From: Pacificibacter marinus
Lineage (GTDB): Bacteria > Pseudomonadota > Alphaproteobacteria > Rhodobacterales > Rhodobacteraceae
DNA length: 64,000 nt
Direction: 5' to 3'
Assembly (NCBI RefSeq): GCF_900109555.1
Contig: NZ_FNZV01000002.1
Location: 186,001-250,000, forward strand
The first letter of the stretch is position 1; every line of letters starts with the position of its first letter. A program made the translations under genes and the position numbers. Below, in pieces: positions 1 to 8,639 of this stretch. The notes below the pieces were generated by a model. That model saw nothing but the letters and a program-made list of their open reading frames with translations. It searched no databases and had not been told where the DNA came from.

Positions 1-771
1 CATGAGACCCGCTGAAAGTTCGCTTTCAACAACAAACCTTGGCAAGATCGTACACCCCATGTCGTTGCGCACGAACGCCTTGAGCGCAGAGATCGATCCT
101 GTTTCGATCACCGCCCGCAGCCTTACCCCTTGCTTGGCTTCAACTGCCGTGATCATCGCCCCAATTCCAAAGCTCTTTGGGGGCACCGCGCAGGGTATCT
201 CGGCAAGTTCATCCAATGTGAAAGGACGGCCTGAATCATATGACCCACCGCGTTTGACCAATCCTACAAGTGGTTGGGCGCAAGATGTTTGAACCCGCAC
301 GTGCGGTGTTTTCGGAACATTATAGGCTAACCCTAAATGTGTCTGCTCTGACGTGACTTGATGCAGGACATCCTCTGTAGACCCGACTGACAGAGAAAAT
401 GTGATGTCGGGGTAGGCTGATGAAAATGCAACCAAGGTGTTGTCAAACAAGTCACCAACAAATCCTTCGCCAACGGCGATTGATACATTGCCGCGCTTCA
501 TACCCGCAAGGGCGTCAAACTCAGATTGAAGAAGGTCCAATACGCTTTCTTGTTGGGAGAGAAACGCGATCAACAATTCTCCCGCCTCGGTCGCGCGAAC
601 GCCAAGTCGCCCACGTTCGACCAAGGTCGTGGCGAGAACTTTTTCGAGCGCAGAGATGTTGCGGCTGACGGTCGAAGGTTCCAAGCCCAGCTGTTCAGCG
701 GCGGCACGCACTGTTCCACACTGAACTGCGGTCAGGAAGCAGGAGGTTTGTCTTGGATCAAGGTTTTGCAT
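1..771 (-). CDS. LysR-family transcriptional regulator (3' end cut by window edge)
   Basis: An uninterrupted reverse-strand frame starts at ATG 771 (MQNLDPRQTSCFL) and runs off the left edge, giving 257 residues. The N-terminus is a classic LysR winged helix-turn-helix (residues about 15-45, with RAAAEQLGLEPSTVSRNIS). From about residue 90 it reads like the periplasmic-binding-fold effector domain (GNVSIAVGEGF, then AYNVPKTPHVRV). LysR proteins are about 300 residues, so some 40-50 C-terminal residues lie outside the window. It is on the same strand as the ynj operon but 274 bases downstream of it, so it is probably a separate transcript. Its effector and target are unknown; the divergent partner usual for LysR genes is not obvious. 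The family call is firm; the function is open. Confidence 0.88.
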   Translation of the reverse strand, partial: MQNLDPRQTSCFLTAVQCGTVRAAAEQLGLEPSTVSRNISALEKVLATTLVERGRLGVRATEAGELLIAFLSQQESVLDLLQSEFDALAGMKRGNVSIAVGEGFVGDLFDNTLVAFSSAYPDITFSLSVGSTEDVLHQVTSEQTHLGLAYNVPKTPHVRVQTSCAQPLVGLVKRGGSYDSGRPFTLDELAEIPCAVPPKSFGIGAMITAVEAKQGVRLRAVIETGSISALKAFVRNDMGCTILPRFVVESELSAGLM

Positions 772-1045
772 ACACGACGTTTACCGCAACGAATTGTGCG
801 TGATCAATGTATTTTATGCAATAAATAGGCGGTCTAAATCGCCGACAGCGGACATTGCTTATCCGTCAGCCGAACGGCATGCCTGTGACGCGCGAGTTGT
901 TTGGACAGGTTTACACAATCCGCTATCAAGACGTTGTGAGGATGGTGGCTTGAACGAACACGTGGAGCGGCTCGAAATCGCGACAGGTCCACGAGCCCAG
1001 AGTTAAAATTTTGTGCAATACAGATATGATCCCAACAGTCCCTGA
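772..1045. other. Intergenic gap, no gene recognised
   Basis: This 274-base gap lies between the start of the LysR gene and the end of ynjD. It should hold the LysR promoter on the reverse strand. I see no coding frame with a plausible ribosome-binding site and no strong hairpin. Confidence 0.5.
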
Positions 1046-1696
1046 TCAATCACTCTCAGGCTTTTTTAAAGCAATGCAACGCCCTCCAATAACATGAGCA
1101 TCTGCTTCGTCATGTGTGACCATGAGCGCAGGTATACCGCGCGCTGCAATGTGCGAAAATGTAAAATGCCGTATTTCGTCACGTAGGCTTGAATCAAGTT
1201 TGGAAAATGGCTCATCAAGCAAAACCGCTTCAGGCTCGGCCAATAAGGTGCGCATAAGTGCTGCGCGCGCCCGCTGACCACCCGAAAGCGCCGCTGAATC
1301 ATCATCGTAACGACCGGCTAGACCAGCCTGCTTTAGGGCCGCCTCAACCGTGCTGCGCCGCATTGCGCGCCCTTTGATATGTGAAGGTAATCCGAATGCG
1401 AGGTTGTCTCCGACAGAAAGGTGCGGAAACAAGTGGGCGTCTTGAAACATCAACCCGACCTGACGGGTTTCTGCCGGTATCGTGCTTATTTCCCGCCCGT
1501 TGAGTTTAATCGAACCTGAACAACAGAAACCATGTGTCAGATGACCACCAATCGCATCTAAGAGCGTTGATTTCCCGACGCCGGACGGCCCCATCACGGT
1601 CACAACATCGCCCAGCGGCACGCTTAGCGTTAGGGGCGCGAATAGCAGTTCACCGCTTGGGGTTCGCAACGTAAGGGAGGTTAGATCAAGACTCAT
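1046..1696 (-). CDS. ynjD: ABC transporter ATP-binding protein, YnjD type
   Basis: This is a 216-residue ABC ATPase. Walker A is GPSGVGKS at residues 36-43, the Q-loop is in LMFQDAHLF near residue 84, the signature LSGGQ is at 137-141, Walker B is AVLLDEPFSKLD near 157-168, and the switch histidine is in MVTHDE near 195. It would power the importer formed with the fused permease upstream. Its ATG overlaps the permease stop by four bases (ATGA), so the two are translationally coupled. Gene order ynjF-ynjB-ynjC-ynjD matches the content of the Escherichia coli ynj operon without ynjA and ynjE. The substrate of Ynj importers is not established; the family is close to thiamine and iron(III) importers, and neither is shown here. 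Confidence 0.87.
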   Translation of the reverse strand: MSLDLTSLTLRTPSGELLFAPLTLSVPLGDVVTVMGPSGVGKSTLLDAIGGHLTHGFCCSGSIKLNGREISTIPAETRQVGLMFQDAHLFPHLSVGDNLAFGLPSHIKGRAMRRSTVEAALKQAGLAGRYDDDSAALSGGQRARAALMRTLLAEPEAVLLDEPFSKLDSSLRDEIRHFTFSHIAARGIPALMVTHDEADAHVIGGRCIALKKPESD

Positions 1697-3399
1697 GTTT
1701 GTATGGTTCCGTTCAGGTCGCGGCGGTTGCGGTGTAGGAAAGCGGGTATCAGAAACGCGGCTAAATAGGCCACAAATGGTAGCATTGTTTGCAATGCGGC
1801 ATAGACCCCAGTGACGCGCCGGTCAGAGCCAGACGATAGGGTGACAGCTTCGGTTGTGAGCGTCGCGATGCGGCCAGCACCCATAAAAAGGGTTGGCAAA
1901 TATTGAGCAACGGAAACCGCTACGCCTATGGCGGTCGCGGTTAGGATTGGACGTAACAATATGGGTAATTTAATCTTCACCAACCGTTTAAACGGACCGG
2001 CACCAAGCGCGGCTGCGCTGTCCAAAGTGCGGTGGTCAAGGCCGCGCCAAGGATCTGACAATGCAATCATCACATAAGGAAAGACAAAGATTGCTTGTGC
2101 CCAAATAACGGCAGTCATATCGCCCGATATGCCAATTTTCAAAAATGCGATATTAAGTCCGTAGAGAAACCCGACCTGTGGGATCACAAGTGGAAGATAG
2201 ATCAACGCTTCTGCCCATGCCGCACGCCCCCGTCGAGCGCGGTCCTCGCCTTCGAGCCATGCAATCGCCAGAGCAACCGAAAGCACCGCTGTCGTTATCG
2301 CTAGAAAAACTGTATTGCTTAATGCGCGTTGCCATCCGCTTGAACTGTTGGTCCATGATCGCAAGGACCAACTTTCCGGCAGAAATTGCGGAAAGGGCCA
2401 GCGCCAGGCCAGAGACCAAATCAGGAGTGAGAGCATAGCCAACATTCCAATTGCCATCAGAACTACAGTTATAACGCTGGCCAAATGCAAACCCGGTTCC
2501 GTTGAAAGTCCGCGTCCGCCGCGACGTAACCACCAACGCCCAACGCGGCGCACAAGGCATTCACCTAACACAAAAACTGCGATGCCGAGTGCTATGATTA
2601 AGACTTGCAGGATTGCGCCCGCCGAGGCTGGCAAAATTTGACCCGGATCGGCGGCGTTGAACCAGCGTGTGATGGCGACAGCCAGCGTGGGTGGGTTGGA
2701 CGGGCCTAAGATCATTGCGACGTCGACGACCGAGAGCGCATAGGCAAGAACGACCCAGACGGGGAGCCGTATCATTGGCCAAACCTGCGGCATTATAATT
2801 TTAACCCAGACAACGCCGCGTCCATAGCCAAGTGCGCGTCCGGCCGACACATGTTTGGCGACAGGGATTTGGGTCAACGCCGAGAGGATGACTAGAAGCA
2901 AAAATGGTACTTCTTTGATCATCAAGCCAATTATCAGAGCCAGACCCCATGTATCGTTTACTGTCGCTAAATCAGGTGGACGATCCCACCCCACAAAGGG
3001 TGCAAGCCCTCGGGCGATCCAGCCAGACGGGGCAAGAACAAAGGCCAATCCAACGGCCAGTGCAGCATGCGGAATGGCAAGAAACGGTGTGAGCATGCGG
3101 GCTCCGGCACCCGGTGTGACCCGCGAATGAACCGCCGCGCAAAATCCGGTGGCAAGCAATAGCGAAAATACAGTGGCGCTGACACCCGTCACGAGCGTAA
3201 GTTTTAAACTGGAGCCAAACCCCGGAAGCATTACCAATTCACGCCATGGCGCAAGCGATAGCGTATCCCGCCCCAAAGCGGGAAACAGGCCAAACGCTGC
3301 GCGCCCTGTTTGCCAAAACCCAAGAAAAATCGGTAAAATTAGACTGAAACCAACAATGCTCAGGACGGTTAAGCGTAGATAACGGCCGTCATTGTTCAT
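1693..3399 (-). CDS. ynjC: ABC transporter permease, fused two-domain YnjC type
   Basis: This inner-membrane permease of 568 residues carries two tandem BPD_transp_1 halves, the layout of ThiP, FbpB and YnjC. Each half has about six hydrophobic segments and an EAA-like loop (ALGYGRGVVWVKIIMPQVW in the first, ALGAGPFKRLVKIKLPI in the second). I chose ATG 3399 (MNNDGRYLRL) because its ATG overlaps the stop of the upstream binding-protein gene as ATGA; an in-frame start at 3444 would run 15 codons into that gene. The stop overlaps the ynjD start in the same way, so binding protein, permease and ATPase form one coupled operon. The role is translocation of an unidentified solute. Confidence 0.87.
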   Translation of the reverse strand: MNNDGRYLRLTVLSIVGFSLILPIFLGFWQTGRAAFGLFPALGRDTLSLAPWRELVMLPGFGSSLKLTLVTGVSATVFSLLLATGFCAAVHSRVTPGAGARMLTPFLAIPHAALAVGLAFVLAPSGWIARGLAPFVGWDRPPDLATVNDTWGLALIIGLMIKEVPFLLLVILSALTQIPVAKHVSAGRALGYGRGVVWVKIIMPQVWPMIRLPVWVVLAYALSVVDVAMILGPSNPPTLAVAITRWFNAADPGQILPASAGAILQVLIIALGIAVFVLGECLVRRVGRWWLRRGGRGLSTEPGLHLASVITVVLMAIGMLAMLSLLIWSLAWRWPFPQFLPESWSLRSWTNSSSGWQRALSNTVFLAITTAVLSVALAIAWLEGEDRARRGRAAWAEALIYLPLVIPQVGFLYGLNIAFLKIGISGDMTAVIWAQAIFVFPYVMIALSDPWRGLDHRTLDSAAALGAGPFKRLVKIKLPILLRPILTATAIGVAVSVAQYLPTLFMGAGRIATLTTEAVTLSSGSDRRVTGVYAALQTMLPFVAYLAAFLIPAFLHRNRRDLNGTIQT

Positions 3400-4580
3400 T
3401 TCGTATAGCGCCGTGCCCAGTCTTCGGTCAGTCGAGTCATCCAACTGGCATGAGGTTCCAAAAGCGTCGGCCCCAGACTTTCGAGTGTGGGAAGCGCATC
3501 GGATGCGGGGAGTGCTGCAAATGTTGCTAGGGCAGGGGCATCAAGTTTGGACGGGTCCAGAACAGAGAACGACCCCAGTACATCAATGTTCTGCATATGC
3601 GCTTGGGTCTCAGGTGCAATGAGGAAGTTCGCAACGACTTCGGCACCTGCCGCGTGCGCCGCGTTGTAGGGGATAGCGACGAAGCTGATGTTGCCGATGC
3701 TGCCGTCTTCGGGCACGAAAACACGGGCGGTTTCTGGCAAAAGCCCTTGGGCGATCGCCGCAGCAGTTGAGGCGGGATCAAGTGACATCGAAATATCCAC
3801 CGCGCCGTCGTTCAACATCTGTTGCTGGATCGACTCGTTTTCAGGGAATGTTTTACCGTCTCGCCACATATTGGGGCGGAGTGCATCATACCATTCCCAA
3901 AGCGGTGCTGTCGTCACGCCGTACGCGGCGTCACTGACAGGCTGTTGCAACACCGAGGCATCGGGTGCCAGTTCGATCAACGCCTGTTTCAGAAAGGTAG
4001 CCCCCATAAAGTTCGATGGGGCCGGATGTGTGAAACCGCCGGGGTGATCTGCGGCCCAGCTGACAAAGTCAGCCATGGTGCGCGGCACAACAGAAACCCG
4101 GGCACTGTCATAGGTAAAGACAAACTTGGCCAATCGCCACGGGCTTTCCATACCTTCAACGGGCACGGTAAAATCGATCGACGCTGCCGAAGTCGGGCCT
4201 AGATCAAGATATTGCGCGTTTGGCAAGTCTGCCACGAAGGGGCCATGCAGCAAACCCTGTTCCTTCATCGCAAGAAAGTTCGGCCCGTTGATCCATATCA
4301 TATCGATCGAACCATCCTGATCCCGCCCTGCAGCTTTTTCAGAAATCACACGCGTTACGGCTTCGGCTGTGTTCGACAGCTTCACCTGTTCGACTTTCAC
4401 GCCATATTGCGCTTCTGTCTGTTCGCTCACCCAAGCGATAAACGCATTGGTGCGCTCGTCGCCGCCCCAAGCGTTCCAAAATACGGTCTGGCCGCGCGCT
4501 TCATCAAGCGTTTGCTGCCAATCGGCCAGTGCAGGTGTGCCAAACGAAAATGCGAGCGCGGCAATGAGAAGATGTTTCAT
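3396..4580 (-). CDS. ynjB: ABC transporter substrate-binding protein, YnjB type
   Basis: This 394-residue periplasmic binding protein has a signal peptide at residues 1-19 (MKHLLIAALAFSFGTPALA, cut before DWQQTL). The mature protein has features of the cluster D/F binding proteins (QTVFWNAWGGDERTNAF, MIWINGPNFLAMKEQGLL). Those fit the YnjB family, which is related to thiamine- and iron-binding proteins. The start overlaps the ynjF stop by four bases and the stop overlaps the ynjC start, so it is the second gene of the four-gene operon. The tyrosine ligands of iron-binding relatives cannot be assigned by eye, so the solute stays open. Confidence 0.85.
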   Translation of the reverse strand: MKHLLIAALAFSFGTPALADWQQTLDEARGQTVFWNAWGGDERTNAFIAWVSEQTEAQYGVKVEQVKLSNTAEAVTRVISEKAAGRDQDGSIDMIWINGPNFLAMKEQGLLHGPFVADLPNAQYLDLGPTSAASIDFTVPVEGMESPWRLAKFVFTYDSARVSVVPRTMADFVSWAADHPGGFTHPAPSNFMGATFLKQALIELAPDASVLQQPVSDAAYGVTTAPLWEWYDALRPNMWRDGKTFPENESIQQQMLNDGAVDISMSLDPASTAAAIAQGLLPETARVFVPEDGSIGNISFVAIPYNAAHAAGAEVVANFLIAPETQAHMQNIDVLGSFSVLDPSKLDAPALATFAALPASDALPTLESLGPTLLEPHASWMTRLTEDWARRYTK

Positions 4581-5263
4581 GAGACGTCCTGTGTTGAAGT
4601 TGATTGAGACTGTGGCCGTGCATCGTGTCTATCCTGCGGCTTATGTTCTTTCAGGTCGGTTGGTGCGAAGGCGGTCCAACCATGTGACCAGCGCAAGAGA
4701 GTGGTGACCGCACAGGCCGCCGAAAAAAGATAGGCGAGCAATGGAAACAGCGCCGGCCAAAGCACCATCAGGACAAAGAGAGCGATCGTCTCAAAGCCTT
4801 CCGTCAAGCCGCCAAGATAGTAGATGCCTTTGGTTGGAAAATCATCGGCTGTGTCGCCGCGTTTGGCCGCGATGGCGGCATATGCCAAAAACGACGACCC
4901 CGTGCCAACAAAGGCGGCAATCAAAACGGCAGCAGGCAAAGCGTTCGCAGGGTTTGCCATGGCAAATCCTAACGGGAATACGGCATAAAATACAAAGTCC
5001 AGCGCGATATCAAGGAAGGCCCCTCGATCTGTCGGGCCAGTGATCCGTGCGACTGCACCGTCAAGCCCATCCGCGAGACGGTTTATGACGAGAAAGAACA
5101 ACCCTGCCCAATAGACGCCAAAGGCAATCGCTGGCACAGCTAGAAGACCGATGGCAAATCCGGCAATTGTGATCTGATCTGCGCCTATGCCCCGCGAGAC
5201 AAGCCAAGTTGCTGGCCGGTCAAGCAAGCGTTTTTGCAGTGGCTGAATTCTTGCATCAAACAT
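4577..5263 (-). CDS. ynjF: CDP-alcohol phosphatidyltransferase family protein, YnjF type
   Basis: This integral membrane enzyme of 228 residues carries the full CDP-alcohol phosphotransferase signature DG-x2-DG-x2-AR-x8-G-x3-D-x3-D at about residues 65-89 (DGLDGAVARITG, then GAFLDIALD). The family transfers a phosphatidyl group from CDP-diacylglycerol or a similar CDP-alcohol to a small polyol in the inner membrane. About six hydrophobic segments are visible. It leads the operon with the ynjBCD importer genes, as in E. coli where ynjF is the last gene of the same set. This conserved pairing of a lipid headgroup enzyme with an importer suggests the imported molecule could be a headgroup, but that is inference. 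Confidence 0.87.
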   Translation of the reverse strand: MFDARIQPLQKRLLDRPATWLVSRGIGADQITIAGFAIGLLAVPAIAFGVYWAGLFFLVINRLADGLDGAVARITGPTDRGAFLDIALDFVFYAVFPLGFAMANPANALPAAVLIAAFVGTGSSFLAYAAIAAKRGDTADDFPTKGIYYLGGLTEGFETIALFVLMVLWPALFPLLAYLFSAACAVTTLLRWSHGWTAFAPTDLKEHKPQDRHDARPQSQSTSTQDVS

Positions 5264-5372
5264 GTTCGTTTTCCCTGATGAACGCGCGCAACATTGCCGC
5301 TGTCTCGATCAAAACTACGAACAGGATCACCGTATCCAAGCCGGTCATAAAACTGTGTTCGAGGTTTGTCAT
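5256..5372 (-). CDS. Possible 38-residue membrane miniprotein overlapping ynjF
   Basis: A reverse-strand frame opens at ATG 5372 (MTNLEHSFMTG) and ends at TGA 5256-5258, eight bases inside ynjF. It encodes one predicted membrane span (LDTVILFVVLIETAAMLRAF) followed by a charged tail. The out-of-frame overlap with the ynjF start would couple translation. The frame stays open for about 50 codons upstream but shows no other good start, and the ribosome-binding site is weak (AACGGAT). It may be a real small membrane subunit or a leader; conservation would decide. Confidence 0.4.
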   Translation of the reverse strand: MTNLEHSFMTGLDTVILFVVLIETAAMLRAFIRENEHV

Positions 5373-5891
5373 TTTATGATCCGTTTCATTGGGGCGCAGA
5401 GGCGTATAGGTTTTGGACTGTCTCGCATAAATGTGCTGTCTTGCATAAATATGGGTGTCAAAGATATCGCCGATGCAAGAGTTGACGAACTTGTCATCAT
5501 GTGTGTGCCATTTGCGCGTGGTTGTTCATAGATGGGATGCTTCACGTGTTCCAAGGCTTCCAAGGTCGTTGCTTGAACCCAAAATGTCCATCTAGATTGG
5601 GTTTCACAGTCGGGAACTATGGCGACAAGTCAAAATCGCGCGGGGTAAACCGGATATAGCGCAGACTGAAAATCCCGCACGATGCATTCTAGCATAGCAG
5701 CACAAACCGCTTTTACGCCTTTTGCCCCTGAGTGTCAGTCTAGGTAGGACTTGTGAAATGCCACATTGTTACAGTTTTTGTGAACACAGCTTCGTGAAAG
5801 CCTCAGTGCCGTTCACCTTCACGCGATGTTGCGAACAAATGTCTGGCACATCAGCGATTTGAGGTCCAATCTGATGGACAGGAGTTTTTAG
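5373..5891. other. Intergenic region upstream of ynjF, no clear gene
   Basis: About 520 bases lie between the ynj operon and the next forward gene. It should carry the divergent promoters for both. No frame with a convincing ribosome-binding site was found apart from the two small ORFs listed at its edges, and I recognised no repeat or RNA element. Confidence 0.45.
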
Positions 5892-6002
5892 ATGCAAATA
5901 CAACATCCCGCTATCTTTCTATGGTCGTTATGCTCTGTATTAGCAGCGCTGTGTGCTCATACGCCGGATCGCCGCAAAGGGGCGTCTCTTGGACAAGGTT
6001 GA
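5892..6002 (+). CDS. Possible 36-residue leader ORF
   Basis: ATG 5892 follows a strong AGGAG by about seven bases and opens a 36-codon frame (MQIQHPAIFLWSLCSVL) with a short hydrophobic stretch, ending at TGA 6000-6002. It overlaps the GTG start of the next gene in another frame. It could be a leader that delivers ribosomes to the downstream start, which itself has no obvious ribosome-binding site. Alternatively, a small frame error could make it the true N-terminus of that protein. Nothing identifies a function. Confidence 0.35.
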   Translation: MQIQHPAIFLWSLCSVLAALCAHTPDRRKGASLGQG

Positions 6003-6666
6003 CCGCGGACAGAGGCGCGATTGGTATCCAGCTTTTCGAATAGTCCTGCGTGTCACCATCTTTGTATTATTGATCTGGCTGACCCATCTCGCTGTTGGCT
6101 GGCTGATGGTAAAGATCGAAGATTTGGAAAACGCCGCCGGAGTGCGCATTGGGGTGCTCGGCGCTCTTTTGCTGGTCTATGTTTTACTGATGGCCGTTCC
6201 CTTTGTCCCAGGGGCCGAAATCGGAATTTCCCTGATGATGCTCGAGGGCGGCACGCTTGCACCGTTCGTCTACTGTGGCACGTTATTAGGTCTATCGTTG
6301 GCCTATTTTGTGGGGCGTCGGGTTGATTGCGCTGTGTTCAAGCAGATTGCGACGGATCTACGTTTGACCAGCGTGAGCGATCTCATCGATGAAATTATAC
6401 CAATGGATGGAGAACAAAGGCAGAAATTGCTGCAGGCGCGGCTGCCGAAGTGGGTTCCAACGGCGGTGATCCGGTATAAGTACATTGTCTTAGGTCTGCT
6501 TTTGAACCTTCCGGGAAATGCGATTATAGGTGGTGGAGGGGGGCTTGCTCTGATCGCCGGTTTCAGTGGGCTTTATGCGACAAGACCTACGGCGCTGACT
6601 TTGGCTATCGCGGTCGCGCCCGTTCCGGCAATGGTATATTTTCTTGATTTATACCCTTTTGGATAA
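5953..6666 (+). CDS. VTT/TVP38-like integral membrane protein
   Basis: This membrane protein of 237 residues has about five to six hydrophobic segments. The central part resembles the VTT (SNARE-associated, TVP38/DedA-like) domain: VPFVPGAEIGISLMMLEGG, then LAYFVGRRVD, and a glycine-rich NLPGNAIIGGGGG near residue 195. The family contains lipid scramblase-like and small-solute exporters, but this member's substrate is unknown. GTG 5953 is the only start compatible with the upstream in-frame stop and the full first hydrophobic segment; it lies within the small upstream ORF. It appears monocistronic, and no neighbour suggests a role. Confidence 0.65.
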   Translation: MLIRRIAAKGRLLDKVDRGQRRDWYPAFRIVLRVTIFVLLIWLTHLAVGWLMVKIEDLENAAGVRIGVLGALLLVYVLLMAVPFVPGAEIGISLMMLEGGTLAPFVYCGTLLGLSLAYFVGRRVDCAVFKQIATDLRLTSVSDLIDEIIPMDGEQRQKLLQARLPKWVPTAVIRYKYIVLGLLLNLPGNAIIGGGGGLALIAGFSGLYATRPTALTLAIAVAPVPAMVYFLDLYPFG

Positions 6667-7076
6667 GGTCATTTATTGCTCTGCCTGTGGGCCATAGCCG
6701 CGGCAGGGACAAGCCGTGCGCCACGGAAGCGCAACTCAAAGCGTGGTCTTTCGATTCCGGACAATTTTCACGGGACACGACCGAAGACAGCTATGGAAGA
6801 ATGACTGACTGCGAATGCCATGACATTTGATACAGATTGGAACGATCAAGCAGTTGCCTCAAGGCGATAAGTATCACTGGCTAAGCTTTCGATAAAATGC
6901 GCCGCCCTCCCAATGGCTTCATGGGTGATCTCTTGCGGCTCTGAGGCGTCACTTACCCGAGACCGGACAATTTACGATATATGCTTTGGTGGGCGCAAGT
7001 TAATGGGACTCTCTAAACGACAGACAATCTATCAGACGTTTCCCTATCTCGTAGAGCAAGGCATCGCCCCCCAGAT
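6667..7076. other. Degenerate intergenic region
   Basis: About 400 bases follow the VTT gene without an intact gene. A short reverse-strand open stretch near 6855-6980 reads like the tail of a degraded protein (EITHEAIGRAAHFIESLAS, ending at a stop) but has no start. I did not recognise its family. Together with the broken genes just downstream, this looks like an old recombination or insertion joint. Confidence 0.4.
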
Positions 7077-7350
7077 ATAGCAAAACACTGCGGACCGCGA
7101 CGCAATCGCGTTCTCATTTCGGTTGTTGGGGACGTGAACGCAGAGAACTTCCATCGTCTAGCAAAGAAGGCTCGAGCAAAAAAAAGGGTTCAACTTTGAC
7201 CCTAAACGCTTTTTCACTGACGATGACGAATTGCTGCACTTTGATGGGCGAACATATGTATTTTCGAACCAGGGGGGGGGAGCTAACTGGAAGCATGCCA
7301 TGGTCGAGCTGCGAGGCTTAGAGCCGAAAATAAATCACAATTTAGCCTGA
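7077..7350 (+). pseudogene. Frameshifted fragment of an unrecognised protein
   Basis: The forward strand codes for a coherent peptide in two frames. The first (RNRVLISVVGDVNAENF, then HRLAKKARAKK) is joined to the second (GFNFDPKRFFTDDDELLHFD, then GRTYVFSNQ and NWKHAMVELRGL) if one base is dropped from a run of eight A at about 7178-7185. As written, the first frame hits a stop right after the A run. The second ends at TGA 7348-7350, probably in foreign sequence, because it overlaps the broken kinase-like gene on the other strand from 7283. I do not recognise the protein family. It looks like a dead remnant cut at its 3' end. Confidence 0.5.
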
Positions 7351-7513
7351 AGGCACGCTCTGGATGCTCCTGAATTAAAGCCTTACAAAGGGAAGTCTTT
7401 CCGGCACCGGCAAAGCCACAAATACCGATTATATTGACTGCGTTGTCTCGATCAAAAAGAGCGATCCGTTCCTGAATTTTTTCAACATTCGAAAACTTGC
7501 TACAGGTGCTCAT
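7283..7513 (-). pseudogene. Truncated P-loop kinase-like protein fragment
   Basis: The reverse frame from ATG 7513 starts like a P-loop kinase of the uridine-kinase type. It has NIIGICGFAGAGKTSLCKAL with a Walker A motif at about residues 32-39, then FRLNCDLFSALSLA. After about residue 68 the sequence changes character and stops at 76 residues, whereas such kinases are about 200 or more. The 3' end overlaps the remnant on the forward strand, so a deletion junction lies near 7290-7330. The P-loop is intact but the protein lacks the rest of its fold, so it is probably non-functional. Confidence 0.55.
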
Positions 7514-7761
7514 TCAGCAGTCAGAGCATAGAAACCACTTTGTTACAATCTCATGTATCAATCGCAAAAGTATCCAACCGCCTGCTCGGATAAATCGTAT
7601 TGCCAGCCGAGTTTGATGAGAATTCGCACGCGTTTCGCTATAAACGCATCATCAATGGCGACTGAAAACCACGGTTCTGCCACAACCATGACTCGATCGT
7701 TTGCAAGGTGTCTAAAAACAGGTAGACTGGTTTGTATGTTTACGATCACGGGACACAGAGT
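7514..7761. other. Intergenic, with a coding-like reverse-strand remnant
   Basis: The reverse strand holds an open stretch ending at 7558 (MVVAEPWFSVAIDDAFIAK, then RVRILIKLGWQYDLSEQAVGY). It reads like the tail of a degraded gene upstream of the broken kinase fragment. It overlaps the promoter and start of the TetR gene, so it is unlikely to be expressed. No family was recognised. Confidence 0.35.
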
Positions 7762-8379
7762 ATGAGCGCCGAGACCATATTGCCTATTGCCGCACACACG
7801 CGACGTACGCAGGCTGAGCGATCGCAGGAAACCCGCAGCAAAGTTTGCGAAGCGACGCTTCAGGCGCTCGTTGATGTTGGCTACGCGCAGATATCAACCC
7901 CGCTTATCGCGCAAAGGGCACAAGTGTCTCGGGGCGCGCTCACCCACCAATTCCCCACGCGCAACGACATGTTGGTTGCTGCTTTTGAAAAGCTGGTCGA
8001 CGAGTGGCGAGATGGTTACCCTTTCTCACTCGATCCTGACAAAAAACAGCTCTCGGTGGATGAGTTGGTTGACGCTCTATGGAGTGCCATCTTTGCCAAC
8101 CGCCGTTACATTGCGGCGATGGAGTTGATGTTGGCTGCGCGCCAAAACAACGAGCTAGGCCATGCGCTTCGCGATATTCTCGTGACGTGGATTCGTAAAC
8201 GGGACCGGATCACTGTACGGCTGGTCGGTGGAAATATCGATGATACCGAAGCAGATTTGAAGGTGCAGTTGCACCTCTCCGTGCTCCGAGGAATCGCCAT
8301 GCATCAGAGCTTTGATTCAGACCCGCAGACGGTAAAAAAGCTGATTGAGTTGTGGAAACAGATCGCTCGAAAGGCCTGA
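7762..8379 (+). CDS. TetR-family transcriptional regulator
   Basis: This is a TetR repressor of 205 residues. The helix-turn-helix is at about residues 20-60 (QALVDVGYAQISTPLIAQRA, then VSRGALTHQFPTRNDML) and is followed by an all-helical ligand domain. I prefer ATG 7762 (MSAETILPIAAHTRRT) over an in-frame ATG ten codons upstream because the latter adds residues unlike the family. The gene points the same way as the TRAP transporter, GAF and amidohydrolase genes that begin 260 bases downstream, so it probably controls them. Its inducer would then be the transported compound or its product. The family call is firm; the target is inferred. Confidence 0.85.
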   Translation: MSAETILPIAAHTRRTQAERSQETRSKVCEATLQALVDVGYAQISTPLIAQRAQVSRGALTHQFPTRNDMLVAAFEKLVDEWRDGYPFSLDPDKKQLSVDELVDALWSAIFANRRYIAAMELMLAARQNNELGHALRDILVTWIRKRDRITVRLVGGNIDDTEADLKVQLHLSVLRGIAMHQSFDSDPQTVKKLIELWKQIARKA

Positions 8380-8639
8380 TTTGCGCTCTGATTGACGCTT
8401 TTAGCCAAAATGCTCGAAAATTAACATCTTATATAGATTAATTATTACAATGGCTTGACGCATGTTTTGGTGCTCAATGCCATTTTTTTTGTCTGCGGCA
8501 TATTTTTTCACATGTCACACCTTGATTTGCGAACAGACCTGATTGCATGATACAAACAGTGCTGCTCGCAAGGTTCCGATTGGACGCGGGTGAACTGCAA
8601 AGACTGCTCGGTCGCACGGGCCACAACAAGGAAGATCAC
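8380..8639. promoter_or_regulatory. Probable promoter region of the TRAP-amidohydrolase operon
   Basis: This 260-base AT-rich gap separates the TetR gene from the TRAP operon. Good Shine-Dalgarno sequence (AAGGAAG) lies just before the binding-protein start at 8640. A TTGACG element near 8454 could be a -35 box, but I cannot define the promoter or a TetR operator with confidence. Confidence 0.35.

Noticed and set aside
2095-3185. Several open frames opposite and inside the ynjC gene
   Set aside because: They are shadows of a high-GC membrane protein gene; they have no ribosome-binding sites and no recognisable protein features.
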